Below, piece by piece: positions 46,997-59,180 of a stretch of DNA of 64,000 nt. Every line of letters starts with the position of its first letter. Position 1 is the first letter of the stretch. Under the pieces are notes generated by a model. That model was not told the DNA's origin, ran no database searches, and worked only from the letters and a program-made list of their open reading frames with translations. A program made the translations under genes and the position numbers. This DNA comes from Carnegiea gigantea. Taxonomy: Eukaryota; Streptophyta; Magnoliopsida; Caryophyllales; Cactaceae. The stretch is taken from contig JAKOGI010001246.1 in assembly GCA_029747015.1 (NCBI GenBank), positions 182,501-246,500 of the forward strand, in the 5' to 3' direction.

Positions 46997-48926
46997 ATTA
47001 TGATTTTTATTATTAATACTAGTAAGTATTGTCATTCTAATTATTAATAATAATTATTAATAATAATAATTACTTAATAAAATTATTAATAGTAATGGAT
47101 TTAATATTAATAATAATTATCATTACTAAATGTTAATTAATTAATTAATTATTGAATAATAGTTATTGACATAAGCAACTATTATTATTAATTATTATTG
47201 TTAATTATAGTTTATGATTTATTATTATTTTTATTATTAACTAATAATTTCTATTGTAATAATAATTATTATTAATTACAATATTTAACCATTATTAATA
47301 ATTAATACTATTAATAGTAATAGTAATTATTTTTAATATTAGTAACAATAATAATTAATGTTAATAATTAATTAAATAATTAATATCTATATAATAATTA
47401 TTAACATCAATAATTATTGCTAATTAATAATAATGATTATTCCTAAAAGTATTAATTATTAATTTGGCAATATTAATTATTATTAATATTAGCAATTATA
47501 GTTGTTTCTATGATTAATGTTAACATTAATAACAACTATTATTAATAAGAATAACAATAATAATTACTAATATTAACTATTATTATGATTACTGGTAATA
47601 TTCATTAATAATAATTATTATTATAATAACTTCAATTGTAACAATAGCAGTTGTTATTAATATTAATAATTGTTATTATCAACATTAAAAATTAGTACGA
47701 CTATTATTATTACTATTATTATTTGTTAGAATTATTACTATAATAATTATTGGTTTTAATAATAATTGTTATTTTTAATAACTATTATTGGTTGACAATA
47801 AAATAAATAGTAATTATATTTAATATTAACAATTATAAAATTACTAATAATTATTATTTAATTATTTTTGTAATAATAATTATTATGATTAATTATTATT
47901 ATTAATTATTATTATTAAAAATATTAACAAGAATTTTTGTTATCATTCTTAATATTATTAGTAACTATTTTTTATATTTCTAATTATCATTATTATTACT
48001 AATTATTTTATTACTAATTATTTTTTATTACTAATTTTTATTAGTATTTATATTAATATCAATGATAGCAATTATTATTAATATCGATAATAATAATTAT
48101 TATTCTAATTATTTCTAATATTCATTAATAATAGTTATCATTATAATAAACATAAGTATAATAATAATAATAATAATAATAATTATTATTATTATTATTA
48201 ATAAGTAGCATTTATTACTAATAGTGTTTTTATTAATACTAATATTAGTTGTTATTATTAATATTAGCAATTATTATGATTATTACTAATACTAACAACA
48301 ATTATTACTGTAATCATTATTTTTAATTATTATTAGCAATGGTTCATTATTATTTTTATTATCAGTTAAAAAGAATAGTTGTAATAATTATCATCAATTA
48401 GTTATTATTATTATTAATTATTAATAATTGATAATAATATTAATAGTAACTATTTTAAATATTATTAATAATAATAGTCATTATCTATTGCTTAATTAAT
48501 TGTCCAATAATAATTAAAAATATTTACTATTAATATTAATTTATATTATTAATATAATTATTATTATTATTATTCTTAAATTTATTAATGATTATTTTTA
48601 TAATTATTAACTATTATTAATATTAATAATATGAAATTTTTATTGTTATTGATACTAATTATTATTATTATTTTTATTATTAAGATGTGTAATTATTATT
48701 ATTATTAATTATTATTACTGTAATTACTATTATAATTCATTAGTAACAATAATAATTATTATTATAATTTTTGTTATTATTACTTTTAATATTTATAATT
48801 AGTAATAGTTATAAATATTTATGTCAATATTACTTTTAATGTCAATAATAATAATTATTATTATTGTTTATTATTGTGGTTATTATTATTAATGTCAATA
48901 AGAATTTTTGTTATTGTTAATTATTA
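46997..48926. repeat. 1.9-kb ATT/AAT low-complexity island
   Basis: Almost only A and T, built of irregular ATT, TAA and AATAATTATTA words in both orientations, with rare G or C. It is too irregular for a simple microsatellite and too long for ordinary AT-rich filler. Confidence 0.95.
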
Positions 48927-48933
48927 GACGTGT

Positions 48934-49465
48934 TAGTTCGGGCGGGCGGGTTAAATACGGGTCGGGTGTATTCGAATTCGGGTAAAATACGGGTTGGATG
49001 TATTTTGGGTTCGGGTAAAATACGGGGGGTGTATTTCAGTTTTACGGGTTTTGGATCAACCCAACGGGTTTAGAGCGCCTTTTCTGTGAGTTATTTTTTT
49101 TTTAAATCAAAAATTTTGCATATTTATTACTCAAAATTGTTAGCATTTAATGAAAATGCATCATAATTGTAATTTCTCAAAAGAATATTAAAATATTCAA
49201 ACATTTTATTATAATATATGAACATCTTATATGGGTGGGTAAAGAATTAAGCCACACTTAATTTTGGATAGATCGACCCGTATATTGAAAGAAGGTTAAT
49301 AGTAGGTCAACTAGTTATTGGGCAGCCCGTCTGGAGCATTTTAATGGGTTGTAACAGTTTCACCGCTAATAACCTATTTAATGATTTAATATTTTTATTA
49401 ACTAACCTATCAATGTCCAATCAAGTAAAACTTTGTTAATGGGCCGACCCAAATACGAATACGGC
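48934..49465. mobile_element. short element with CGGGTCGGGT-type ends
   Basis: The left part has GTTCGGGCGGGCGGGTTAAA and repeated CGGGTAAAATACGGG. The right part, read inward from 49465, has CTAGCCGTATTCGTATTTGG and GGGTCGGCCC. Such ends are common in small hAT-type elements of plants. Boundaries not proven. Confidence 0.4.
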
Positions 49466-49934
49466 TAGTCTTTTTTCCATCGTTAGTATCATAATTCAAG
49501 ACTAGTCAGAACGAAATCAAGTAAAATTAAATAAAAGAAGTATAAGATATTATCTTGCAATTATAACATCAAAAATTTAAATTATTACAAATTAATTAAT
49601 TTTAAAAAAATTGGACAGATTTGTTTTACTAACTATAAATGGTATGACTTTCGCATCTTTAATGCTTGTCTTCTTTTAAATTAACTTTGTTAAAAAGTTT
49701 AGATAGTTATTCCATGCAATTTTATACCTATTTTTAAGTTTTTTTCATTTAAAAGTTGTGTACGGTTTTATTTTCAGATAATGGAGAAGAGAAAATAAGG
49801 TTATTATTATTTAATTTATAAATAGATGCAATAGTTATATAATGTCTTTTCAAAATATTCAATAAAAATGACTAACCATTATTGTTAAAAGAGATAAATT
49901 AGAGAAAAATAAAAAAACTAAGGATATAATGTTC

Positions 49935-50015
49935 CGGTCAAGCGGGCGGGTTCGGATTCGGATTCGGGTCGGGTTTGACTTGCTAATTTACAGGTTTTTC
50001 GGGTTCGGGCGACCT
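49935..50015. repeat. GCGGGCGGGTTCGGATTCGG-type GC-rich tract
   Basis: Tandem CGGGTTCGG-like words in the same orientation as those at 48940. May be the left end of the element that carries the gene at 50476. Confidence 0.5.
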
Positions 50016-50475
50016 GCTATAAAAGACTCAAAAGCCAGTGAACCAAAAAAGTCAGACCAGACTTTACATAAAACAATAGAACCACCACAAGAAAAAACTC
50101 ACATAGAAAAAAAAAGAGAAGGTTGTGGAGGAAAAACCAAAAAAAAAAAAGGAAAAAGACTGAGCAAACAAATCTAAAGATTGCATAAGAGACACTTAGG
50201 AAAAGAAAAACACAACAAGAAGAATGTAGCATAGAGGATCCCCAAAAGTGCTAAAAAACATTCCTAAGAAAGCTCAAAGAAGGTAATCACAGATATTCAT
50301 TGACAAATTTCAGAAGAAATAGATGACATGGTAGAGGACTTAACTTACAAAAGTCCTCAACATAGGCATGAATATGAAATTGAGTCTAAAGATAAATCGT
50401 TAATGAAAAGAATCAAGAAAACAAAGCAAGCATCAAAACCTAGCACAAAGCAACTCCAAATGAGATGAAGGAAAT

Positions 50476-52984
50476 GTGCTAGAGCTAAAACTAAAAAAAG
50501 AGAGGAGGAGTGTCAAAAAAAGTCCTAAGTCCTACAAAACATGGACAATTTTTAGTTATGCAACCTGTTCATCAAAGAAATATCCAAAACAACAAGCAAA
50601 TACTAGCATTAGTGTTCCAGATCCTAAGCCTGTGCAAAAACCTGTAGAGACAGACACAGAATCTACGAAGATTTTTCTGACCAGAATGTTGCTAGCAGGG
50701 TTTGTTGGAATGATAGACAAGTTCAATGAGGCATGGAAACAAGCAATATGGGACACCGGTTTTGGAGGATTCTTAGAGTTGAAACGAACTGAATTATCAG
50801 GGGATCTATGCAAATGGCTTATGGAAAACTTTGACCCCTACTCAATGACACCGTACATAACAACTAAAAACAAGATAGAGATAACACCAATAGACGTACA
50901 TCTCATATTGGCACTCCCAATTGATGGAAGGAAGGTTGAAGAGTTTTACGGAAAGAAGCAAACAGACCCCGAATACAATGAATCCTTTTAGCATGGAGGA
51001 AGGAATGGAATCTTGAAGATGAGACACCAAAGCTCAGCCAAATGCCACAGTACATAATGAACTAGGCTAATGCAGGGTAAAGTTTCATTTTGTACATGGT
51101 GTCTTGTTTCTTCAATGGATTGAAGAATAAACATTGTTTACCCTATTTTGCAAAGAACGTTGCAAATATTGAAGACATAGCAATAATTCATTGGAGTCAA
51201 TACACCATCGATAAATTGTGTGAATCTATCAAAAAGAGAGCCTCAAACTTTAACAACTGTATTTTATTCTTGATGGTAAGCTCCTTCTTTTTCTATCTGT
51301 ATACTATATAAAACACATTTTTGGTGAGCAAAATATTATTTTTAGTAAGCATAACATATATTTTAGTGAGCCAAACATTATTTTTAGTGAGTTGTGAGGC
51401 ACTTGTTCACAGTTAACAATTGTCTATTACAATGAGTTAGAATGATAATTTTAGTAAGTGCACATCACTTGTACATAGCTATAGCAACAAGCAAACATGA
51501 CTTGCTTTTAGTGAACATTAGTTTATTTTAGTGAGCTAGTTTGCATTTTTAGTGAGTAGAACATATATTTTAGCGAGTAGAACATTATTTTTAGTGAGCT
51601 ATGGGGAACTTATTGATAGTTGACAATTATACATTGCAGTGAGATAAAATGACATTTTTAGTGAACAGAGATCACTTTTAGATAGCTATAGCAACAAGCA
51701 AAGAGGACTTGTTGGCAGTGCACATTAGTCTATTTTAGTGAGCTAGTATGCATTTTTAGTGAGCAGTATATTTATGTTAGTGAGCAGAAAGTTTTTTTTT
51801 TAACTAACTAAATATTATTGTATTTCTTAACTTAACATATGTATCACAAATAGTACCTCTTTTTATTCACACAACACATATTAAATTGATTTGAATAAAC
51901 ATGTCCCCTGCAGATGATATATGTTGACGGAGTTCTCCTCACAAGGAGGACTATTGAGAGACAATTCCCACCAATCAACAGCTGGACTATAAAAAAGTTG
52001 AATGAAAGGGTGAAAGAGGAGAGAAAAAGCTAATCAAATTGACAACAAAGATGTGATAAAAGGATTGGGAAAAGGCAAAATGGAGCCTTCAATACAGATC
52101 AACAAAGAAGAGCATGTTGTACTGACCAGAAAAAGTTAGCAAGAACAAAATGAAAAACCAAGGACACAAAATGATGAAACATCAGAGTTAGAGGTATGAT
52201 TTAATATAACTATATCAATTAAAAAGAAGAAAATAAATAAAATAAATATGTATATAACATGTTATAATACTTCAGTGATGTTTACATACAGAAAGATGTG
52301 GAAGAAATGGCTGAAGTAACAAACGCTTTGGCAAGTGCATTCAAGAGATACAAAACCTTTATGGAATACTTTTGAGATATCACCATTCTATTCATATTAT
52401 GAAGCTCAAATCTCAAAATCACCACCCATGGAACAAAAAGACAAATGAGGGGAAACTTTTGAGATATCACCATTCAGTCAAGATGATGAATGGTGAAATA
52501 GTGATCCAGTCAAGATGAAGAAAATAAGAGATGCAGTCATAAGCACGTCCCTAACCCTAGGGGAGATAACTAAAGTAGGTAATGGTTTTGTCCAGCATAA
52601 ACAAATGACTAGCAGCTCAAAAGCCAAAAGTCCAAGAAGGAAAAGCCCTATATCCAGAAAAGGGGACAATGACTTGCCCAGTTTTAAGTTAATCGATGAC
52701 ATCCAAAGCCCAGCTCCTTTAACACCAACAGCCCCAGTAACACTTGAGACACCACTACCACCCCCATCCCTACAAAAACTTCAGACACTACTACCCTCCC
52801 CACCCTCACAAACATTTAAGACACCACCATGACGTCCACCAACACCTGAGACACAAATGCCCCCACAACCACGACAAGCTCTTAAGACACAACTAGCCCC
52901 AGAAAAATTTGAGATACCACCACCGTTGCTAGAGACACCAACAGAGCCAAGGGACAAGGATAGTACAGCTGTAAAAAAAATCAT
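50476..52984 (+). pseudogene. degenerate plant-mobile-domain/DUF1985-like gene
   Basis: 50476-50991 reads a Lys-rich start, then FNEAWKQAIWDTGFGGFLEL, TELSGDLCKWLMENFDPYSM and ITPIDVHLILALPIDGRKVE. The pattern MGFGGLL...LP..LC.WLVENFDP...TP.DVH..LG.P is typical of the large plant family annotated as plant mobile domain/DUF1985, often found in Ulp1- or MULE-type elements. 51100-51290 and 51914-52030 (YVDGVLLTRRTIERQFPPIN, SWTIKKLNERVKEE) fit following exons, with repeat-filled introns between. 52515-52984 is a Pro/Thr-rich tail. A protease or transposase domain was not seen. Host gene versus transposon passenger is open; the latter seems likelier. Confidence 0.65.
51320..51800 (+). repeat. TTTTAGTGAGC repeat array, block 1
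   Basis: The word TTTTAGTGAGC or a close variant recurs about every 20-60 bp, within a higher-order unit of about 206 bp (units from about 51378 and 51584) that also contains CTATAGCAACAAGCAAA. It lies in a putative intron. Confidence 0.88.
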
Positions 52985-53129
52985 CTACTGGCAAAGAAAA
53001 GATTGAAAGAGAAGAACAAAAAGTAATAGAAAGTCAGCAAACAAAGTGAAAATCTCCTGGAAAAGAACATGATAAAAAGATAACAACACATAAAGCTAGT
53101 AAGAATTTTGAAAAATTAAATAAATCCTG

Positions 53130-53700
53130 GTGAACAGCATATTTTTTAGTTAGCAGAATATGATTTTTAGTGAACCAAATATAATTTTTAGTGAGCTATG
53201 GGGAACTTGTTAATAGTTGCCAATTGTATGTTACAGTGAGCTAGAATGACACTTTTAGTGAGCACACATCACTTTTAGATGGCTCTAGCAATAAGCAAAG
53301 AGGACTTATTGGTGGTGAACATTAGTCTATTTTAGAGAGCTAGACTGCATTTTTAGTGAGTAGAATATTGAGCAGAACATTATTTTAAGTGAGCACAACA
53401 TAAATTTTACTGAGTAGAACACATACCTTAGTGAGTAGAACATCATTTGTAATAAGCTATCGGGCACTTGTTGATAGTTGACGATTGTCTGTTATAGTGA
53501 GCTAGAATGAAACTTTTAGTGAGCACACATTACTTTTGGATATCTCTAGCGACAAACAAAAAGGGCTTGTTGGTGGTGAACATTAGTCTATTTTAGTGTG
53601 CTGGGAGATATGTGTAGTGACAGTGAGCTCTAGCCAGAAAATTAGTAAGCCATAATATGTATTTAGTGAGTTATGTTATGATGAACTATGATGTAATGTT
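53130..53700 (+). repeat. TTTTAGTGAGC repeat array, block 2
   Basis: Same higher-order unit as block 1, two more diverged copies, 3' of the Pro-rich tail. Shared text includes GCAAAGAGGACTT and GAACATTAGTCTATTTTAG. Confidence 0.88.
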
Positions 53701-53817
53701 TTGCAAAAGAAGAGCAGAGCAAGAAGAAAAGACATCAACCAAAGTGAGATAAAGGGCCCATTACAGAACCCTGCTGCTCACCTTTTATGAAAAGAATCAC
53801 AAAGCTTACAGGGGAAT

Positions 53818-55790
53818 TGTTATTCATATCAAAAATGAGCTATTTTTAAGGTACTTTTACACCTGTTTTATGCTCGTTTTAATCGTATTTTTAAGGTTTT
53901 AATTTGATTTTATTTTATTTTGTAGGTTTTGAATAATTTTGAAATAATGCAAGGAAATGCGAGAAAATGGTGGAAAATGCCGAGAATTGAAAAATGAATC
54001 GAATTGACTTAAAACCGACCCAAGCTAGGAAAAAATAATTAAAAAAATCGGTCCAATAAAAACCGGCATGTGAGCTGCACGTGATCTTGTTTTCCCCCAG
54101 CCACCGTGCGCCTCACGTGACCCAAACACAGCCCCCCTCCCTTATCTCTCCTTCCTCCTTCACATTTCCATCCCAGAACCCTGAAACCCGAAACCCCTGC
54201 CTCAGCATCTCCCCATCTTCGTTCCATCTCCTCTCTCTACCCCATTGCTTTCTCTCTCTTCGAACTACCAGGACAGCACATCATGCCACGCCACTATAGC
54301 CAGCACACCAACCCCATCTCCACCATCCACGCAAGACACAAATTCTACAGCCAAGATTGAAGCTGGGTCGTTTATATATCAAGGCAGGACGCCATTGAAG
54401 AGGTTAGGCAGTTTTAGGGTTTAATTAGGTTTAGTTTAACGTTTTCTTAGGTTTAATTTTAGGTTGTTCATTTTAATTTTCAATATTAGCGATTTAAGGT
54501 TTTGTTCTGTTTCAAGTGGTTTTCGATTCGAATTTGTATTTTGCAATCATCAGGCTGAATTCTGGGTGTGATTTCGTTTATGATTGTAGGGTTAATTTTA
54601 GGGTTAATTTCAAGTTTAATTTCGGGTTTCAGGAACTTAGGGTTGTTCTCGGTTGGATTTCGGTTTGCTAGCTTCGAATTTCATGTAGCACCGCTACAAT
54701 TTTGAGTTCCTAGCAGTAACTCACGATTTTGGGTTCGGTTTTGCAAAAATTTGGATGTTGGTTGCTTTTCATTCGAATCCCCCTCCCCTGTTCGAGCTTT
54801 GGTCGTGATTTGCTCTGGTGTTTCTGGTTTGCTCTGGTGTTGCTAATGGTGGGAGGTGTCGGCTAATCGTCTCTCATGTGCCGATGCATTCATACTCTAA
54901 GTTGGTTTGCCTCTGAACCTTTGCTTCTTTTAGTTGCCCAGAACATGGCTGGAAATCAAATACTGGGTACTTATGATTAGTATAGTTGGCTAGCATTGCT
55001 CTGTTAGTTGTTTGATTGAATAATTTAGTTGATTGATGATGATTATGGGACTGGTTTAGTGAGTTAACTTGGTTTTGGTTGAATGTTGGCGATGGTTTGC
55101 GATGCGTTTCCATACTCGTTGTCTAGCTTGCTTTGAATGGATCCATACTGTTTTGACTGTTCTGGGTTGTGATGACTTGAATATTGATGTGGCTGATGGG
55201 ATGGTGTGGATTGAGTAAAAAATGGTTTGAATGTTATAGTAAGCTGTCTTGCTTGCTTAGTTTGCCTGAATGGAGTATGTCGGTTTGCTTAGTTGCATTA
55301 ATGTCGAATGAAGGTCTATTTAGTTTAGTTTCATTAATGTCAAAAGATTATGAGGGTTTGTTTGATCGAATGAATGCCAATCTGAACTGAATAAGTGATT
55401 TAGTAGTTGGTATATTAGTTGATATGCGTAGCTTAGTAATTTAGTTCAGGTGGTTTCGTTGATTTCTTAGCAGTTTGGTGGATTACTCAGGATTTGGTTT
55501 GATTTGATTTGGTTGTTAGAATGCAGTTAATAGCTTAGTTTGTCGACTGAGGTTTCATAATAGATATTTCTTCAAGTTTTCCTTTGGTTTACGTCTCTTG
55601 TTAAGGTCCTAAGAACTACTTAGTTGAAACTTTCTAAGTTAAGTATTTCTTTCGGTTTAGGTAGTGTTAGTTTTAGAAATTTTAATGGCCTAAATCTTTT
55701 TCGTCGTCCTTGAAGACACGACCCTTAAGTACTACAGCGAAAGCTGTACGCTTGCGGCACTTTATTTTAAACTCTAAATTTTACCCAACA
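53818..55790 (+). repeat. 5' LTR of gag-only element copy 2
   Basis: The end at 55790 (TTACCCAACA) is firm because the primer site follows. The start TGTTATTCATATC at 53818 is chosen from the TG and from LTR-like opening text (TATTTTAT...TTGTAGG) similar in layout to copy 1; no second LTR is available to test it. Confidence 0.6.
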
Positions 55791-55796
55791 AGTTTT

Positions 55797-55814
55797 TGGC
55801 GCCGTTGCCGGGGA
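55797..55814 (+). other. primer binding site, tRNA-Asp type
   Basis: TGGCGCCGTTGCCGGGGA, six bases after the LTR end. Complementary to the 3' end of plant tRNA-Asp. Confidence 0.88.
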
Positions 55815-56197
55815 CGACGGCAGGAGATTAGGTCATATTTTTACTTTCTTAGCTCCTTTCTTATTCGTTGCTTCGATTTGTCTATTTCATTATTAGTTGT
55901 GATTTGGTTTATTAGTTGTAATTCGTTTAAGTGATTTGTTTTGGTCATTTCGTAACTTTATTTTGGTATCGACTCTTACTTTCTTTATTTTGGTATCGTT
56001 TTATTTAGTTTAGTCATTTTGTGAAAAAAATTCAAAAATCTAAAAAAAATTAGAAAAGTTAAAATCCAAAAAAAATTTGAAAAATTTGAAAACCATAAAA
56101 AAATTTTTGAAAATCCAAAAAAGCAAAAAAAAAATTGAAAATTGAAAACCCCTAAAAATTGAAAAAATTTTTAAAAAAAACTTCAAAAAAAAATAAA
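55815..56197 (+). other. leader with A-rich tract
   Basis: Between primer site and gag start. From 56025 to 56195 it is strongly A-rich with repeated AAAATCCAAAAAA and AAAATTGAAAA words. Copy 1 has a shorter A-rich tract in the same place. Confidence 0.7.
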
Positions 56198-57859
56198 ATG
56201 CCAGTTTTCCATTTCCCGCAGTATGAGCACGAACCTTTTTGGCGTTATCTTTTAAGGCTTAATAAATATCGTGCTCAACTGAATCATAACTTCAAAAAAT
56301 GGGAAATATGTGAGGTCATTGCTGTGGGTCTAAATGTTGAGTTAAGGAGTTATATTGAATCACTTTGTCTTGGAGGTTTAATAGAATTATTATCTAAAAC
56401 TCAAGATGAGGTTTGAGATTTCTTTGAAAAATTAGCCTGGGAAACCTATACATTTGAACAAGCTAATGAGACTTTTACATACCCAACTCATGGAGAGTAT
56501 GATTTTCAGGCTAATTCTTACCCTTCAGACCACTTTGTGAATTCATATGAACCATCTTATTCTTGTGTGCCTCCTGTCTTGTGTGATTATTGTGAATCTT
56601 CTGATCATGATGCTTATACTTGTCCTTTTCGTGCTTATGTCGATGCTACTTATGCAAGTTTTGAAAAGAAGATTAATGAATTGACTGATCAAATGATAGA
56701 GATAATGAAAAAGAGAATTACTGAATACTCTCCATGTTTTAATCAAAATAGGGAGACTTATAGTGAGATTGATGCTAGTTTAGGACCTCCTAAACCAGAC
56801 ATTAGTCTGTATGATGATTGTGAACCCTCTTATTCTGCTAGGCCTGATTTGAATGAAAACATGCCTTTGCCTAATCTAGAACTAGAGAGTGACCTCCCTA
56901 CGTCTCTATCAATAGACCTTGCATACCTCACTACCTCACCCAAAGATGTCACTGAGGATGTCTTACTCTATGTCGACCTACCCACCACTCTGAACGACTT
57001 TTGTGAATTTGATATGGGTGAACAATCTGATACTGTTAGTGAGTTAGATACACCTGAAGTTGAGCCTCATGATTTAGATGATTCTAAAGATATTTCACAG
57101 AAGTTACATGATGAGGTAACTGAACCAACTATTTTGGACTTTGATTATGATATTCTTTCTGCAGAATATGAATCTTTTTCGTATGGGCTTGATGCTACTG
57201 AAGGTCTTGATTTGGGTTTTCATGTCAAATATAAAGCATTCTCTTTTGATTCCATCATTCCTGACCTCATATTTAAATTAGATGATAATATTCTGCATAT
57301 AGAATATGAATCTTTTTGTGGGTTTGATGTGGATACGAGTTTGAATGAGGATTTCTGTGCTGAATATGAATCATTTTCTGTTGATTCCATCCAAACTGAC
57401 TTCCTTTCTAAATATTGCGAGTCTGAATTTATCGAGTCTGAGATGATTACCACTAAGAATTTTGCTTTAGACCAGACTCATATGCATATTGGACTTAATA
57501 GACTTATGAATCTTGCACCCATTCTTTTGCCTAGATTGTTCGTTCATGCTGATATAGTTTCTAGGCCAATGACCTCCATACTGGCTTATTCTGAGTATAT
57601 TCATTTTTTTTCTGATTGGGCCCAACTGTTTGATAAGTTGAAGTGGGTCCTTACCTGTGCTTTATTGGCTATGTGGATGTACTCTTTCTTGTTCCAACTC
57701 ACTGCTTTTCACTGTTGCTATATTATTGAGAGTTGGGCTTCTTTGTTTGATAAACTGTTACGTGCTTTGACGAGTTTTGATTGGAGTAGCAGCTTTCAGC
57801 TTAACATGGAGTGGCTGATGCTCCATAAGCCTCATTTGCATAATCTTCATGAGGCATAG
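56198..57859 (+). pseudogene. gag-like protein of the gag-only element, one in-frame stop
   Basis: 553 codons in one frame, broken only by TGA at 56414-56416. Residues 1-100: HFPQYEHEPFWRYLLRLNKY and KKWEICEVIAVGL, then FFEKLAWETYTFEQA, which looks like a gag structural core. About residue 130: CDYCESSDHDAYTCPF, a CX2CX4HX4C-type zinc knuckle that would bind RNA. A short helical stretch (FEKKINELTDQMIEIMKK) follows, then a long acidic region with repeated EYESFS units (about 57165-57380). The C-terminus is hydrophobic with SDWAQLFDKL and SWASLFDKLLRAL. No protease or RT follows. Likely role: particle protein packaging its own RNA, with enzymes supplied from elsewhere. This is the least damaged gene in the window. 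Confidence 0.85.
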
Positions 57860-58099
57860 TTTGGGTATGATCTGTATCCAACCTGGTATGATCGTTCCAC
57901 CCTTCTTTTCTTTTTCATTTCTTTTCTTTCTTTTTTGTATTTAGTTGTGAATATTTAGGACTGTGAATATACGAGTGATCAATCTTGAGGAGTAATTTGG
58001 GATATATTGAGCCGTGTGGGCTATGATTACCCTTGGTAGTGTTATGATTATGTGAATATTTGTTAGTTGTTGATATCTAGGGATTGTAAGTAGTTGTGA

Positions 58100-58660
58100 A
58101 TATCTAGGATTGTCTTTGTGCATGTTTTAGTTCCTTTGTTTGGTTTCCTTGATTTTGTGTTTTGTTTCCTTGGTTTTGTGTTTTGTTTAGTTTAGCAAGT
58201 TTTGGTTTTTCTTTGGTTTAATTTTTGTTTCATAGTTTCTTTTTGTTTCCTTTTTGGTATTTTAGTGTTTTTGTTTCTGTTTTGTATTTAACTTTTCTTT
58301 CTTTTGTATTTTGTTTTATTTTAAGTTTCTTTGGTTTAGTTGGGATTTAGTAGGCCATTGGTTTTGGTTTTGAGTTCATTTTAGGGAATATGTGTGTTTT
58401 GGTCTAGTTTTGATTTGTTTTGTTTGGTTTTAGTTTTTGTTAGTTTTAATTTAGAATGTGTTTTGTTTTGCTTTTTTTGGTCTTTGGCGATTTTGGTTTT
58501 TGGGTTTTTGTAAAAATGTGTGTTTGCTTTGGTTTGAGTTTAGATTTTTAATTTTCATTTCGGTGATTTTGGTTTTGCCCTAATTTGTATATATTTGTGG
58601 TTTTGTGATGGTTTTGTCGTTGTATGGCTTATATGCTTGCTTTTTAGCACCTTAGTTCCC
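58100..58660 (+). other. T/G-rich 3' tract
   Basis: Words such as TTTGGTTTTGTGTTTTG and TTTTTGTTTCC fill over 500 bp with little A or C. The same bias in the same place occurs in copy 1. Confidence 0.75.
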
Positions 58661-58710
58661 ATAATGAGAACATTGTGAAGTTTTGGCGTGGGGGTGAGGT
58701 GCCCATTTTT
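58661..58710 (+). other. conserved motif AATGAGAACATTGTGA and G-rich tract
   Basis: AATGAGAACATTGTGAAGTT followed by GGCGTGGGGGTGAGG. Copy 1 has AATGAGGACATTGTGAGATT followed by GGTGTGAGGGTGGGG. Noncoding in both. Confidence 0.75.
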
Positions 58711-59083
58711 TGAAAATTTTTGAAAAATTCAAAAAGATTTTGGTTTTGTTTTTGGGAATGTTTGTACTATATCTGATTAGTTTAAATCTCATGTGCTTTA
58801 TTTATTAGCCTGTATGTAAGTAGGATGTGCATTATAAGTCTCTAACCTCAAATGTGATATTCTAAGCCTTGATTATAACTCCAGTTGTTCATTATAGGTT
58901 GTGTAATCTAATCCTTGTTTATTCCTTCATCATTATCTTTAGGTCTTAGATTTCCATGAATGATTCTCCCACTAGTTGGTGGCACAATTACTTTGAAAAA
59001 AATTTTGAAAAAAACAAATTGTGTATTATGAATTAAAAAAAAGAAGAAAAAAAAAGATATGGAATAAAATTTGAAATGATAAG

Positions 59084-59180
59084 TATCCCTTTGAGGCATG
59101 CGCTACTGGGCGTTACCCTTTAAGGCATGTGCTACAAGGTATTACCCTTTGAGGCAATATTGCTACGGGGAAAGCTTGCT
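59084..59180 (+). repeat. conserved CCTTTGAGGCA repeat module, copy 2
   Basis: Three units of CCTTTGAGGCATGCGCTACT type, the second and third slightly altered. Matches 15817-15954 (minus). Confidence 0.85.

Noticed and set aside
48934..50015. GCGGGCGGGTT tracts at 48945 and 49943 as a TIR pair
   Set aside because: They are in the same orientation, not inverted, so they cannot be the two ends of one TIR element.
51320..53700. CRISPR-like array
   Set aside because: Repeats vary in length and sequence, spacers are themselves repeated in a higher-order unit, and the setting is plant nuclear DNA.
54081..54299. Ser/Pro-rich frame near the start of the copy 2 LTR
   Set aside because: Lies in the LTR, opposite another chance frame; C/T-rich leader composition explains it.
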